A stretch of DNA of 64,000 bases, taken from Pseudomonas chlororaphis (lineage in GTDB: Bacteria > Pseudomonadota > Gammaproteobacteria > Pseudomonadales > Pseudomonadaceae). The DNA lies in assembly GCF_001921865.1 (NCBI RefSeq), contig NZ_MSCT01000008.1:310001-374000 (forward strand), in the 5' to 3' direction. Positions 17,429-25,991 of the stretch are shown here, piece by piece; position 1 is the first letter of the stretch, and each line of letters opens with the position of its first letter. A program made the translations under genes and the position numbers. Under the pieces are notes generated by a model. The model was not told the DNA's origin. It was given only the letters and a program-made list of their open reading frames with translations, and searched no databases.

Positions 17429-18400
17429 TCACAGCCACCCCGAGCGCTTGAAGCTTGCCCACAAGCCCGTGCATCCCACCACCAGGAACGCCAGCACGCC
17501 GAAGTAGCCGTAGTGCAGCTTCAGTTCGGGCATGTTGTCGAAGTTCATCCCGTAGATCCCGGCCACCGCGGTGGGAAACGCGAGGATGGCCGCCCAGGCA
17601 GCGAACTTGCGCTGCACCACGCTTTGGCGCGAAGCCTCCAGCAGTACGCCGATCTCGATGGTCTGGCTGGCGATGTCGCGCAGGGTCGCCAGGTCTTCCA
17701 TCTGCCGGGTGACGTGGATCTGCACGTCGCGAAAGTATGGGCGCATGTTCTTGTCGATGAACGGAAAGCTGAGCTTCTGCAGCTCTTCGCTGATTTCCAC
17801 CATCGGCGCTACATGGCGGCGCAGGCGTAACACATCGCGGCGCAGGCTGTGCAGATGCTGGATATCCCGCTCGTTGAGCGAGCTGCACAGCACGCTGTGC
17901 TCCAGTTCGTCGATCTCGGCATGGATCGCCTCGCTGACCGGCTGGTAGTTCTCGGTGACGAAATCCAGCAGCGCATACAGTACGAAGTCTTCACCGTGCT
18001 CGAGCAGCAGCGGCCGCGCCTCGCAGCGTTGGCGCACGAAACCGTAGGAGCGCGAGTGGCCGTTGCGGGCGGTGATGATGTAGCCGTTGCCGGCGAAGAT
18101 ATGGGTCTCGATGAACTCCAGCTTGCCGGCTTCGCGCACCGGGGAGTACGTGACGATGAACAGCGCGTCGCCGAAGGTTTCGAGTTTCGGCCGGCTGTGC
18201 TTTTCCAGCGCGTCCTCGATGGCCAGTTCGTGCAGGTTGAACTGGCGTTGCAGGTTGGCCAGTTCCTGAGCGTTGGGTTCTTCGAGGCCGATCCAGACGA
18301 AGTGCCCGGGTTTGGCCGCCCAGGCCGCCCCTTCGTCGAGGGTGATGTCCGTGACTTTCTTACCCGCGCTGTAGACTGCTGCGGCGACAACTCTACCCAT
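17429..18400 (-). CDS. corA: CorA family magnesium/cobalt transporter
   Basis: 323 residues: a long cytoplasmic alpha/beta domain, then two C-terminal membrane helices with the pore signature YGMNF (GMN) at the end of the first. The pentameric channel takes up Mg2+ down the membrane potential. ATG 18400 is chosen because MGRVVAAAVYS begins the conserved part and AGGA is upstream; the open frame runs 21 codons further with no similarity. This is one of two CorA-superfamily proteins in the window (the other is CmaX at 49283). Confidence 0.92.
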   Translation of the reverse strand: MGRVVAAAVYSAGKKVTDITLDEGAAWAAKPGHFVWIGLEEPNAQELANLQRQFNLHELAIEDALEKHSRPKLETFGDALFIVTYSPVREAGKLEFIETHIFAGNGYIITARNGHSRSYGFVRQRCEARPLLLEHGEDFVLYALLDFVTENYQPVSEAIHAEIDELEHSVLCSSLNERDIQHLHSLRRDVLRLRRHVAPMVEISEELQKLSFPFIDKNMRPYFRDVQIHVTRQMEDLATLRDIASQTIEIGVLLEASRQSVVQRKFAAWAAILAFPTAVAGIYGMNFDNMPELKLHYGYFGVLAFLVVGCTGLWASFKRSGWL

Positions 18401-18505
18401 GGTTCCTGTTCGCTTCTTCTTATCGAAATGAGGAGTGAGACTGGTGTGCAGCTTAGCCTGCATGACCGATCAGAGTCAGCCCGCCGGGTAGAGTTCGCCG
18501 GCAAT

Positions 18506-18529
18506 AAAAAGCCCGCACGCGGCGGGCTC
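18506..18529 (-). terminator. intrinsic terminator of plsC-like gene
   Basis: On the minus strand AGCCCGCCGCG / TGCGGGCT with a T5 tail, 4 bp past the stop of the acyltransferase gene. Confidence 0.8.
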
Positions 18530-18532
18530 TGG

Positions 18533-19255
18533 TCAGGCGATCTGTAGCTGGCGGTCCATTGCCTCGATGCACTCGCGCATCTGCTCGCGGCATTGCTCGA
18601 TCAGCCTCGGCATGTCGTCCAGGGTCAGCCCGGCGGTGGGGATCGCCGGCAGCGAGCGGATCAGGATCTTGCCGGCGTGCCAGCGGTTGAGGCGCATATG
18701 GCGGATGTAGCTGCTGGCGCACACCGGGACGATCGGCACGCCGGCGGCAATGGCCATCTGGAAGGCGCCTTTCTTGAAAGGCAGCAATTCTTCGCCGAGG
18801 TTGCGGGTGCCTTCCGGGAAGACCCAGATCGAGGTGTCCTTGTTCTGCAGGGTGTGGGTGGTCGTCAGCATCGAGCGACGGGCCTTGTGGGCATTACCGC
18901 GGTCGATCAGCACGTTGCCCGCCAGCCAGAACAGCTGGCCGAACAGCGGCACCCATTTCAGGCTCTTCTTGCCGATGCACACCGTGCGATGGGGCACCAC
19001 GTTGCCGAACACGAACAGGTCGTAGTTGGACTGATGGTTGGCGATGATCACGCAGCTATTGGGCTTGTCCATCAATGGCCCGACTTCGGCCTTGACCCGC
19101 AGGCGCAGGATGCACATCGCCGGCCACGCATACAGGCGCGCACACAGGCGGCTGTTATCCGGGTTGAACGGGCGGCAGAGCCCCAGCACCACGCCGAGAA
19201 TGCCAGCGGCAATAAAATGCAGGCCCATCAACAACATACGAAACAGATACAGCAT
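18533..19255 (-). CDS. plsC: 1-acyl-sn-glycerol-3-phosphate acyltransferase
   Basis: Membrane acyltransferase (240 residues) that makes phosphatidic acid from lysophosphatidic acid. It has an N-terminal membrane helix (LLMGLHFIAAGILGVVLGL), the catalytic NHQSNYD (H-x4-D) near residue 72, and the glycerolipid motif FPEGTRN near 145. Pseudomonads carry several plsC paralogues, so which role this copy plays is not decidable here. It is a single-gene unit with its own terminator. Confidence 0.9.
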   Translation of the reverse strand: MLYLFRMLLMGLHFIAAGILGVVLGLCRPFNPDNSRLCARLYAWPAMCILRLRVKAEVGPLMDKPNSCVIIANHQSNYDLFVFGNVVPHRTVCIGKKSLKWVPLFGQLFWLAGNVLIDRGNAHKARRSMLTTTHTLQNKDTSIWVFPEGTRNLGEELLPFKKGAFQMAIAAGVPIVPVCASSYIRHMRLNRWHAGKILIRSLPAIPTAGLTLDDMPRLIEQCREQMRECIEAMDRQLQIA

Positions 19256-19421
19256 CTACAGGCTCACCGCGGACAAAAGGTGGCGCAGTGTACGGATGTG
19301 CACTGTTTTCGGCAATTACCTGTATAGAAGAGGGAGATGGCCGATGTTTAAGGGCATGTTTCAGACTCTTCGGTCAGTGCCGATCTAGAGCGCCCGGCCT
19401 GGTTTTTTCGGCGCTGGGCAT

Positions 19422-19448
19422 AAAAAAGCCCGGCGCGAGGGCCGGGCG
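19422..19448 (-). terminator. intrinsic terminator of the crotonase gene
   Basis: GCCCGGCC / GGCCGGGC-type stem with T6 on the minus strand, about 20 bp beyond the stop. Confidence 0.85.
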
Positions 19449-19469
19449 GGCATACAGCGGGCCCAGGCT

Positions 19470-20159
19470 TCAGCCCAGGTGTTCCTGATCGAGGATGATC
19501 GCGTTGTCCAGGACTTCCAGCAGCGCCTTGCGCACTTTCAGCTTGGTGTTCTTGTGGGCGGTCATGTTGATCTTCTTCAGTTGGCGCGCAGCGGCCAACG
19601 CGGCGCCTTGCAGTTCCTCGGCGCTCACCACCTTGTCGAGGAAGCCGGCATCCACTGCGCCTTGTGGGTCGAACATCTCGCCGTTGATCACCGAGCGGTG
19701 CAGCGCCGACTTGCGCAGGCGGTCACGGGCCAGCTCGATGCCGGCGTGGTGCATGGTCATGCCGATCTGCACTTCGTTCAGGCCGATGCTGAACGGGCCT
19801 TCGACGCCGATGCGGTAGTCCGCGGACAACAGCAGGAACGCACCCTTGGCCACGGCGTGCCCAGGGCAGGCGACGATGACCGGAAAGGGGTGGGACAGCA
19901 GGCGGCGGGCCAGGGTCGAACCCGAGGTCACCAGGCTCACGGCTTCCTTGGGGCCGGCGGTCATCACTTTCAAATCGTAACCACCCGACAGAATGCCCGG
20001 CTGCCCGGTGATGATCACTACTGCGCGATCGGCGACGGCCTGATCCAGCGCGGTATTGAAGGCGGCGATCACGTCGGGGGAAATGGCATTGACCTTGCCG
20101 TTGCTCAAGGTCAGGGTCGCGATACCGTCTTCGAGGTGGTAAGAAATCAACTCACTCAT
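19470..20159 (-). CDS. crotonase/enoyl-CoA hydratase family protein
   Basis: A 229-residue member of the crotonase superfamily: oxyanion-hole segments ITGQPGILSGGYDLKVM (near 50-66) and ACPGHAVAKGAFLLLSADYR (near 97-115). The acidic pair of a true enoyl-CoA hydratase is not evident, so the reaction on its CoA thioester substrate is uncertain. It is monocistronic with a terminator. Similar proteins are annotated in pseudomonads only by family. Confidence 0.88.
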   Translation of the reverse strand: MSELISYHLEDGIATLTLSNGKVNAISPDVIAAFNTALDQAVADRAVVIITGQPGILSGGYDLKVMTAGPKEAVSLVTSGSTLARRLLSHPFPVIVACPGHAVAKGAFLLLSADYRIGVEGPFSIGLNEVQIGMTMHHAGIELARDRLRKSALHRSVINGEMFDPQGAVDAGFLDKVVSAEELQGAALAAARQLKKINMTAHKNTKLKVRKALLEVLDNAIILDQEHLG

Positions 20160-20478
20160 GACGCAATTCCTTGTATTGAAGTGGGGCAGACGTTACCCAC
20201 CGTCACCGATCAGGTAAAGCGCCGTGACTGACCGGTGAGTCAGCGCTTATAGGGCTGGACAAGCGTAGCCGGCCACTTGGGGCGCGCATTGGCTCTTCTA
20301 TATAGCTCTTGGCCAGGCCGGAGATTGGCCGGTTTGCCATGGCGCTTACCGACGCCGAAGTCGAAAATTCGCAGAAGCGCCTTAAGCGCATGAAAATTCT
20401 GAAAAAAACCTTTGCCATCGGAAAAGCTTTCGACTACATTAGCGCGCCTCGACAGACTGAATCGGTTTGACGAGACAC
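20160..20478. other. intergenic region upstream of the crotonase gene and tRNA-Ser
   Basis: 319 bp without a gene. The right part holds the tRNA promoter. The left part should hold the minus-strand crotonase promoter, which I could not place. Confidence 0.5.
20412..20440 (+). promoter_or_regulatory. tRNA-Ser promoter
   Basis: TTGCCA and TACATT with a 17-base spacer, followed at once by a GC-rich discriminator GCGCGCC typical of stringently controlled stable-RNA promoters. The tRNA begins 38 bp downstream of the -10. Confidence 0.65.
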
Positions 20479-20568
20479 GGTTGGGTGTCCGAGTGGCTTA
20501 AGGAGCACGCCTGGAAAGTGTGTATACAGGAAACTGTATCGAGGGTTCGAATCCCTCCTCAACCGCCA
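20479..20568 (+). tRNA. tRNA-Ser (anticodon GGA)
   Basis: 90 nt including an encoded CCA end. Acceptor stem GGTTGGG / CTCAACC pairs throughout (one G-U), the anticodon loop reads CTGGAAA with GGA, there is a long variable arm (TGTATACAGGAAACTGTA region) as in class II tRNAs, and the T loop has GGTTCGAATCC. It reads UCC/UCU codons. Confidence 0.97.
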
Positions 20569-20584
20569 TATTCGATCTACGCAG

Positions 20585-20616
20585 AACCCCTGGTTTCCTC
20601 GAGAAGCCAGGGGTTT
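20585..20616 (+). terminator. intrinsic terminator of tRNA-Ser
   Basis: AACCCCTGG / CCAGGGGTTTT hairpin 17 bp after the tRNA. Confidence 0.8.
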
Positions 20617-20844
20617 TGTGCTTTCAGGCAGACTGAAAACGCAGGCGGCCCGAGATCGGGAGTTCCGCGTACGCTTCGCCGTCTTGGTCGGCGGGTTCAC
20701 GTTCAGCGCCTGTCTCGGGTTCCCGGCGGTTTCAGGTCTAAAATAATTCATGTGCATCGGGTGGGGCGATGCTGGCGGTCCGCTGGCGTGGGCGCTGTTG
20801 CCGGCGTCGGCGGGCTTTGCGACCACTCAATCGAGGGCACGATC

Positions 20845-21216
20845 ATGTCCATGCACGAACAGGTCACCGAGCATAAATCTTTCGCCGAACCGGATGAGAC
20901 TCGCGAGTTTGCCAATGGCAAGGCGGAGATCCTGAAGATCGGCGATTGCGAGGTGGGACGCTTCACCTTCAAGCCAGGCTGGCGCTGGTCGAACGATATC
21001 CGGCCATTGGCCCAGACGCCGAGCTGCCAGGCGCCGCATTTTCAGTATCACGTGGCGGGCAGGCTGGCGATTCTGATGGACGACGGTACCGAAATCATCG
21101 CCGGCCCGGGCGATATCACCTCCCTGCCCAAAGGCCATGACGCGTGGGTGGTGGGGGACGAAACCGTGGTGCTGGTCGATTGGTTCGGCGCCAGCAACTT
21201 CGCTCGCAAGGTCTAG
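20845..21216 (+). CDS. cupin-domain protein
   Basis: A small (123 residues) single-domain cupin. Beta-barrel motif 1 includes PHFQYHVAGRLAILMDDG (His residues in place) and motif 2 GPGDITSLPKGHDAWVVGD. Such proteins may bind a small ligand or metal; no reaction can be assigned. ATG 20845 has GAGGGCACGATC upstream; the open frame extends into the tRNA region and is rejected before this point. It appears monocistronic. Confidence 0.8.
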   Translation: MSMHEQVTEHKSFAEPDETREFANGKAEILKIGDCEVGRFTFKPGWRWSNDIRPLAQTPSCQAPHFQYHVAGRLAILMDDGTEIIAGPGDITSLPKGHDAWVVGDETVVLVDWFGASNFARKV

Positions 21217-21405
21217 GTGAACGGTTGTCGGGCAGGGGCCGGTGTGGGTATCGGCTCCTTTTCCGGCCTGAGCCATTCGTCGGTCTGCGCTGATCTGAAC
21301 AGGAAGTCTCGAAATGACCATCTAGTCTAAAGCGCCGTGACGGTCGATATTTTCCAGGCAATCAGGTGCTTGCCGATATCGTCCGGTTGTTGAGGGAGCA
21401 GGGAA

Positions 21406-21594
21406 ATGAGCGATCCTTTTATCGAGGACAACGGGGACGAGTTCCCAATCAACAACCTGGTGCGCTGCGGTCAGGCAGCCTTTGAAAACGATACGCCGGT
21501 CAAGGCATCGGCGGGCAAGGCCCGATCCAGTGCATTGCTCAGAGTGAGCCAGACGAAGTTTTTTCCGAAAACGGCGCTTCCAGCGAGAAGGTAG
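21406..21594 (+). CDS. small hypothetical protein
   Basis: 62 codons starting MSDPFIEDNGDEFPINN, preceded by a GAGGGAGCAGGGAA stretch and followed 14 bp later by an intrinsic terminator, which together favour a real gene. There is no recognisable family, signal peptide or membrane segment. Composition shifts from acidic to basic along its length. Confidence 0.4.
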   Translation: MSDPFIEDNGDEFPINNLVRCGQAAFENDTPVKASAGKARSSALLRVSQTKFFPKTALPARR

Positions 21595-21607
21595 CCAGCC
21601 ACGAGAA

Positions 21608-21634
21608 CGACCCCGCCATCGCGCGGGGTTTTTG
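21608..21634 (+). terminator. intrinsic terminator after the small ORF
   Basis: CCCCGC / GCGGGG stem followed by TTTTTG. Confidence 0.65.
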
Positions 21635-21770
21635 TTACCTGAGGATTTTGCCGTGCCGTTCGGCACAAAGAACGAATTCATCGAGTGACGTCTTGCAAGG
21701 AGTGGCGGCTTTTCACGAATTATTCACAAACGACTGAGTAGTCTCGAACCATCCGTTAAAGCAAATCCTA

Positions 21771-21799
21771 TCAGCCCGTCCCCCAGCGGGCTTCTTTTT
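21771..21799 (+). terminator. orphan intrinsic terminator
   Basis: AGCCCG / CGGGCT stem with a run of T, but no protein gene in the 135 bp before it. Confidence 0.55.
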
Positions 21800-21937
21800 G
21801 CCCGGTGGAAAACTCTTTGCCAAAAAACGGTCCAACATCGTGACCAAAAGGATCGCTGCATTTTGCTGTCGCCGTTCAGCTTTGGTCGGGCATCACTTCA
21901 GTAATGACTCTTCAGCATCTTTTTCGAGGTTTACATC

Positions 21938-22354
21938 ATGCGTTTGACACTGCCTGCTCTGGTTTTGGGGCTCCTGGCTGCACAAGGTGCGATGGCTGCC
22001 GGTGATGGCACCGCTGCGGTCGGCGGCGGGTTGGGCGGCGCGCTGGGCAACGTGGTGGGCCAACAGATTGGCGGCAGCACTGGCGCCGCGGTGGGCGCGG
22101 GTCTTGGTGGCGCAGCCGGCAGTGCGGTCGGTGCCCGCAAAGGTAGCCGTACCGAGGCGGCCATTGGCGGCGGCCTGGGCTCGGCCGGTGGCTCGGTGAT
22201 CGGCAACAAGCTGGGCGGCAGCACGGGTTCGACCATCGGCGCAGGCCTGGGTGGTGCGGCGGGCGGTGCCTTGGGCAGCAGCATGGGGGATGATGGCCAT
22301 CACTCCGGCGGCGGTAAGAAACACAAGAATAAACACAAGCACAAGCACGATTGA
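21938..22354 (+). CDS. glycine-zipper family secreted protein
   Basis: 138 residues: signal peptide (LPALVLGLLAAQGAMA) then near-perfect alternation of Gly-rich zipper repeats (GGGLGGALGNVVGQQIGGS, repeated about three times to residue ~120), ending in a His/Lys-rich tail. Glycine zippers pack helices in membranes and are common in outer-membrane-associated proteins. GAGG precedes the ATG and a terminator follows. Role unknown. Confidence 0.85.
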   Translation: MRLTLPALVLGLLAAQGAMAAGDGTAAVGGGLGGALGNVVGQQIGGSTGAAVGAGLGGAAGSAVGARKGSRTEAAIGGGLGSAGGSVIGNKLGGSTGSTIGAGLGGAAGGALGSSMGDDGHHSGGGKKHKNKHKHKHD

Positions 22355-22369
22355 TTCGGCAGCAGTGCG

Positions 22370-22400
22370 CAAAAAGCCCGGCCCCGCGCCGGGCTTTTTT
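22370..22400 (+). terminator. intrinsic terminator
   Basis: AAAAAGCCCGGC / GCCGGGCTTTTTT hairpin after the glycine-zipper gene. Confidence 0.9.
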
Positions 22401-22467
22401 ATGGGAACAAATGCCGTTCCAGCCCCTCGAATTCAATGACGGAATCATTCTATCGACGAGGTGTGTC

Positions 22468-22626
22468 ATGAGCCTGGAAACGGTGGACAAGCATGAGCTG
22501 GACTCTTCGGGTGTGCCGTTGGTCAACGATCCGGGCAATGAAGACCCGGGCTCGCTGATGGACGACGCCCTGGTGCCGCTGAGTGACGACGATGAAGCAG
22601 ACGAGCCGCACAAGCCCAGTGCTTGA
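22468..22626 (+). CDS. small acidic hypothetical protein
   Basis: 52 residues, strongly acidic (LMDDALVPLSDDDEADEPH), probably unstructured and cytoplasmic. GACGAGGTGTGTC precedes ATG 22468. It lies 42 bp upstream of a glycine-rich membrane protein gene and may be co-transcribed. Family not recognised. Confidence 0.6.
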   Translation: MSLETVDKHELDSSGVPLVNDPGNEDPGSLMDDALVPLSDDDEADEPHKPSA

Positions 22627-22668
22627 AGCCTGTCTCCAACACGCCGGCAGGCGCGGTGTGAGGTGCAT

Positions 22669-23160
22669 ATGAACGATGATCCGAAGCATAGCGACGGGGA
22701 TGAAACGCCCGAGTACCCGCTGCCATCTCCTACGGATGCCCTGAACCCAGCGCAGATCCTGGCGGACGCCAATGCCGAGCAGACGTCGAGTCGGCCCCAG
22801 GTGAGTCGTGCCAAATTGTTGAGCCTGGTGCTGGTCGCGCTGGTGTCGCTCTTCTGCTTTTCCGCGTTGGCGCTTTCTGGCGAGCGGGCTCCGGCCAATG
22901 CGTCCGCGCCGTCTTGGGAGAGCACTCCAGGTAACGGCACAGTGCTGCGTCCGGGGGCCTTGGGCGGTAATGGCGTGGGTGTCACCGAGAGTCGTTCTCG
23001 CAGCGATAATTTGCGCGGCTCTTCCTTCCAGGGCAATGGACTGGGCTCAACCGGGGTCAATGGTTCCGTCATGGGGGGTGGCGGTGCCGGCGGCGGAACC
23101 GGCAGCGCGGGCGGTGGCACTGGCGGTCCTGGGGGCGGCAGCGGACGCGCGGGGCGCTAG
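22669..23160 (+). CDS. single-pass membrane protein with glycine-rich tail
   Basis: 163 residues: a hydrophilic N-terminus, one membrane helix near residues 50-70 (LLSLVLVALVSLFCFSALAL), and a C-terminal third that is almost only Gly with Ser/Thr. ATG 22669 is preferred to GTG 22663 because GAGG then lies at normal spacing. The simple tail suggests a disordered or polymerising segment. Not recognised. Confidence 0.65.
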   Translation: MNDDPKHSDGDETPEYPLPSPTDALNPAQILADANAEQTSSRPQVSRAKLLSLVLVALVSLFCFSALALSGERAPANASAPSWESTPGNGTVLRPGALGGNGVGVTESRSRSDNLRGSSFQGNGLGSTGVNGSVMGGGGAGGGTGSAGGGTGGPGGGSGRAGR

Positions 23161-23194
23161 TTTTGCTCATTCGCTTCAGAGGCAGCGACGACCG

Positions 23195-23218
23195 AGCCCT
23201 GCCTTGTCCGGGCTTTTG
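23195..23218 (+). terminator. weak terminator
   Basis: AGCCC / GGGCT stem with TTTTG, 35 bp after the glycine-rich protein gene. Confidence 0.4.
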
Positions 23219-23348
23219 TCTGCCTGCAAGCGCCCCATGGTTGCTCCCCGTCGGGCGCCACAGCTATGCTGCTGAACCCTTTAATCGGGTAAAACGGGCC
23301 GTACCTGAGCCGCTCCCCGGGATGTTTTTGTCAAACGGATCAGATGCG

Positions 23349-24044
23349 ATGAATGCACAGTTGAATGATGTGGGCCCGATCAAGGCCGTGATTTTCGATA
23401 TGGACGGTTTGCTGCTGGACACCGAAGGCATCTACACCGAGGTGACCCAACTGATCGCCGATCGTTATGGCCGTACCTTCGATTGGAGTATCAAGCAGAA
23501 CATCATCGGTCGCGGCGCCGCCGATCTGGCGCGTTATGTGGTCGAAGCCCTGGATCTGCCAATCACCCCGGAAGAGTTCCTGGTAATCCGCGAGCCGCTG
23601 ATGCGCGAGCGTTTTCCTCGTGCGCTGGCGATGCCTGGGGCGCAGCAGCTGGTCCAGCACCTGAAGGCGAACAACGTGCCGATCGCTGTGGGCACCAGTT
23701 CTTCGCGCCAGTCTTTCGCGCAGAAAACCACCTTGCACGGCGACTGGTTCGCGTTGTTCGACACCATAGTCACCGCCGACGACCCGGAAGTGGGCGCGGC
23801 CAAGCCGGCGCCGGACATTTTCCTTACCGCGGCGCGACGCCTGGGCGTGGCGCCCGAGGATTGCCTGGTGTTCGAGGATTCGCCCTTTGGTGTCACTGCG
23901 GCGAAGGCCGCGGGGATGACCGCGATCGCCATTCCCGACCCGGCGATGGCGGATGCCAAGTACGCCCATGCCGACGCCATCCTGCGTTCGCTCAAAGGCT
24001 TCCAACCGGCCGCTTGCGGCCTGCCGCAGTTGCAGTGGAGCTGA
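23349..24044 (+). CDS. HAD-superfamily phosphatase
   Basis: 231 residues, subfamily with cap between motifs I and II. Motif I is FDMDGLLLDT (nucleophile Asp near residue 17), motif II VGTSSSRQSF, the Lys in GAAKPAPDIF and motif IV VFEDSPFGVTAAKAAGM. Close to the phosphoglycolate/beta-phosphoglucomutase/sugar-phosphatase group; the substrate cannot be told. ATG 23349 matches the family start; the longer upstream frame is noise. Confidence 0.88.
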   Translation: MNAQLNDVGPIKAVIFDMDGLLLDTEGIYTEVTQLIADRYGRTFDWSIKQNIIGRGAADLARYVVEALDLPITPEEFLVIREPLMRERFPRALAMPGAQQLVQHLKANNVPIAVGTSSSRQSFAQKTTLHGDWFALFDTIVTADDPEVGAAKPAPDIFLTAARRLGVAPEDCLVFEDSPFGVTAAKAAGMTAIAIPDPAMADAKYAHADAILRSLKGFQPAACGLPQLQWS

Positions 24045-24075
24045 GCCTGTAGCCGCGGGCGAAGGCAGCGGCTAC

Positions 24076-24118
24076 AAAAAACGCCGGACAACCCGATGAA
24101 GGTTGTCCGGCGTTTTTA
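24076..24118. terminator. bidirectional intrinsic terminator
   Basis: AAAAAACGCCGGACAACC / GGTTGTCCGGCGTTTTT, a long perfect stem between the converging HAD and SDR genes. Confidence 0.92.
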
Positions 24119-24130
24119 GTGGGGCGTCGA

Positions 24131-24877
24131 TCAGGCGCCGAAGCCGCCGTCGATGGTCAGGCTGGCGCCGGTGATATAGCCGGCCTCCGGGCCCGCCAGG
24201 TAGGCCACGAAGCTGGCGATTTCTTCTGCCTGGCCGTAGCGCCCGATGGCCATCAGCGGGATCAGGCTGTCGGCGAAATCGCCGTGGGCCGGGTTCATGT
24301 CGGTGTCGACCGGGCCGGGCTGCACGTTGTTGATGGTGATGCCCCGTGGCCCGAGGTCGCGGGCCAGGCCCTTGGTCAGGCCGACCAGCGCCGACTTGCT
24401 CATGGCATAGGGGCCGCCACCGGCGAAGGGCATGCGCTCGGCATTGGTGCTGCCGATATTGATGATGCGCGAACCTTCGCCCATGTGCCGGGCGGCTTCC
24501 TGGGTGGCGACGAACACGCTGCGCACGTTGATCGCCAGGGTCCGGTCGAAGTCTTCCAGTTTGAAGTTTTCCAGCGGGCCGATGGCCAGGACGCCGGCGT
24601 TGTTGACCAGGATGTCCAGGCGGCCAAAGGTCTCCACCGCGCGGCCGACCGCCTGGCGAATGGCCGCGGCGTCGGCGCTGTCGGCGAGGATCGCCAAAGC
24701 CTTGCCGCCGGCCTGGGCAATGCTGTCTTGCAAGGCTTCGGCCTTGGCGGCGGAGCTGACGTAGGTAAAGGCGACGGCGGCGCCTTCGGCGGCCAGGCGT
24801 CGCACGATGGCGGCGCCGATGCCGCGGGAGCCGCCTTGAACCAGCGCGACCTTGCCGTTGAGGGATTGAGTGGTCAT
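24131..24877 (-). CDS. SDR family oxidoreductase
   Basis: A 248-residue short-chain dehydrogenase: cofactor motif GGSRGIG near residue 15, NNAG near 89, catalytic Ser/Tyr/Lys with YAMSK near 151, and PGPVDTDM after it. It most resembles 3-oxoacyl-ACP-reductase-like enzymes of unknown substrate. It is divergent from a LysR gene 127 bp away, the usual layout of a regulator and its target. Confidence 0.9.
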   Translation of the reverse strand: MTTQSLNGKVALVQGGSRGIGAAIVRRLAAEGAAVAFTYVSSAAKAEALQDSIAQAGGKALAILADSADAAAIRQAVGRAVETFGRLDILVNNAGVLAIGPLENFKLEDFDRTLAINVRSVFVATQEAARHMGEGSRIINIGSTNAERMPFAGGGPYAMSKSALVGLTKGLARDLGPRGITINNVQPGPVDTDMNPAHGDFADSLIPLMAIGRYGQAEEIASFVAYLAGPEAGYITGASLTIDGGFGA

Positions 24878-25004
24878 GTAGTTTCTCCAGAAAGTCCAAG
24901 GCGGGTCGCCTTGTGGTTGGAGTCGAGTATCGACCTGGGATTAGGTGCTGTGTAGATAGGAATCGCTATAGTCTGTGTAAACCAGAAGTTTATAGTGAGC
25001 CGCC

Positions 25005-25928
25005 ATGGAAACCTTCAGCAGTATCGAATGCTTCGTGCGCAGCGCCGAAGTCGGCAGTTTTGCCGAGGCCGCGCGGCGTTTGAGCCTGACCCCGGCCGCG
25101 GTGGGCAAGAGCGTGGCCAAGCTCGAAACCCGGCTCGGCGTCAGGCTGTTCCAGCGCAGTACCCGCAGCCTGACCCTGACCGAAGCCGGCCAGCTGTTTC
25201 TCGGCGAAGTCAGTACCAGCCTGCACACCATCCAGAGTGCCGTGGCCAACCTGGCCAGCGCCGAAGGGCGTCCGGCGGGAACCTTGAAAGTCAGCATGGG
25301 CACGGTGTTCGGCCGGTTGTACGTCGTACCGCTGCTCGGCGAGTTCCTGCGGCGCTTTCCGGCGATCAACCCGGACTGGCATTTCGATAACCGCCAGGTC
25401 GACCTGATCGGCCAGGGCTTCGACGCGGCGATCGGCGGCGGCTTTGAGCTGCCCCAGGGAGTGGTGGCGCGCCGCCTGACCCCGGCGCACCGAATCCTGG
25501 TAGCGTCGCCGGACTATCTGGCGCGCTGCGCGGCGGTCGAGCAGCCGGAGGATCTGCGCCATTGCGACGGGATTCTGATCCGCTCGCCCCAGACCGGGCG
25601 CGTGCGCTCCTGGCAGTTGAGCGGCCGGGCCCAACAGCAAAGCCCGCTGCAACTGAAGGCGCGGATGACCATGAGCGACTCGGCAGCGGCTTGTGCCACC
25701 GCCGCCCAGGGGCTGGGCGTAGCCCTGGTGAGCATGCCGTTCGCCGTCGATGATCTGGAGGCCGGCACCCTGGTGCGGGTCTTGCCGGACTGGTACGTCG
25801 ACGATGGCGCTATCTCGATCTATTACGCCGAGCACAAACTGCTGCCGGGCAAGACCCGGGCCTTCGTCGACTTCGTCATCGAACAGTTCGCCGAGCAGGG
25901 CCTGGCGCAGCGCTTCAGTGCCCTCTGA
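25005..25928 (+). CDS. LysR family transcriptional regulator
   Basis: 307 residues. The N-terminal winged helix (FVRSAEVGSFAEAARRLSLT) is followed by the substrate-binding domain. It probably controls the divergent SDR gene. CTATAG near 24966 and TTTATAG near 24989 in the shared spacer form loose inverted arms that could be its site. Close to the LysR group that senses small aromatic or quinone compounds next to SDRs, but the effector is not known. Confidence 0.9.
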   Translation: METFSSIECFVRSAEVGSFAEAARRLSLTPAAVGKSVAKLETRLGVRLFQRSTRSLTLTEAGQLFLGEVSTSLHTIQSAVANLASAEGRPAGTLKVSMGTVFGRLYVVPLLGEFLRRFPAINPDWHFDNRQVDLIGQGFDAAIGGGFELPQGVVARRLTPAHRILVASPDYLARCAAVEQPEDLRHCDGILIRSPQTGRVRSWQLSGRAQQQSPLQLKARMTMSDSAAACATAAQGLGVALVSMPFAVDDLEAGTLVRVLPDWYVDDGAISIYYAEHKLLPGKTRAFVDFVIEQFAEQGLAQRFSAL

Positions 25929-25944
25929 AAACCGCTTGCTCCCT

Positions 25945-25972
25945 TGTAGGAGCGAGCTTGCTCGCGATCCGC
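25945..25972. repeat. REP element (family A)
   Basis: TGTAGGAGCGAGCTTGCTCG followed by CGATCCGC, between converging LysR and racemase genes. Confidence 0.85.
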
Positions 25973-25991
25973 GTTATACGAACAAACCCCG

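Larger units (their letters stand above)
21595..21937. other. gene-free interval with two terminators
   Basis: 343 bp. The first hairpin (21608) ends the small ORF. The second (21771) has no gene before it and could end a short RNA starting somewhere after 21640. The remainder is the leader of the glycine-zipper gene. Confidence 0.45.

Noticed and set aside
24047..24075. Short hairpin GTAGCCGC...GCGGCTAC after the HAD gene as a REP
   Set aside because: It keeps the outer arms of family B but not the centre; probably a decayed copy, too weak to call beside the clear terminator.
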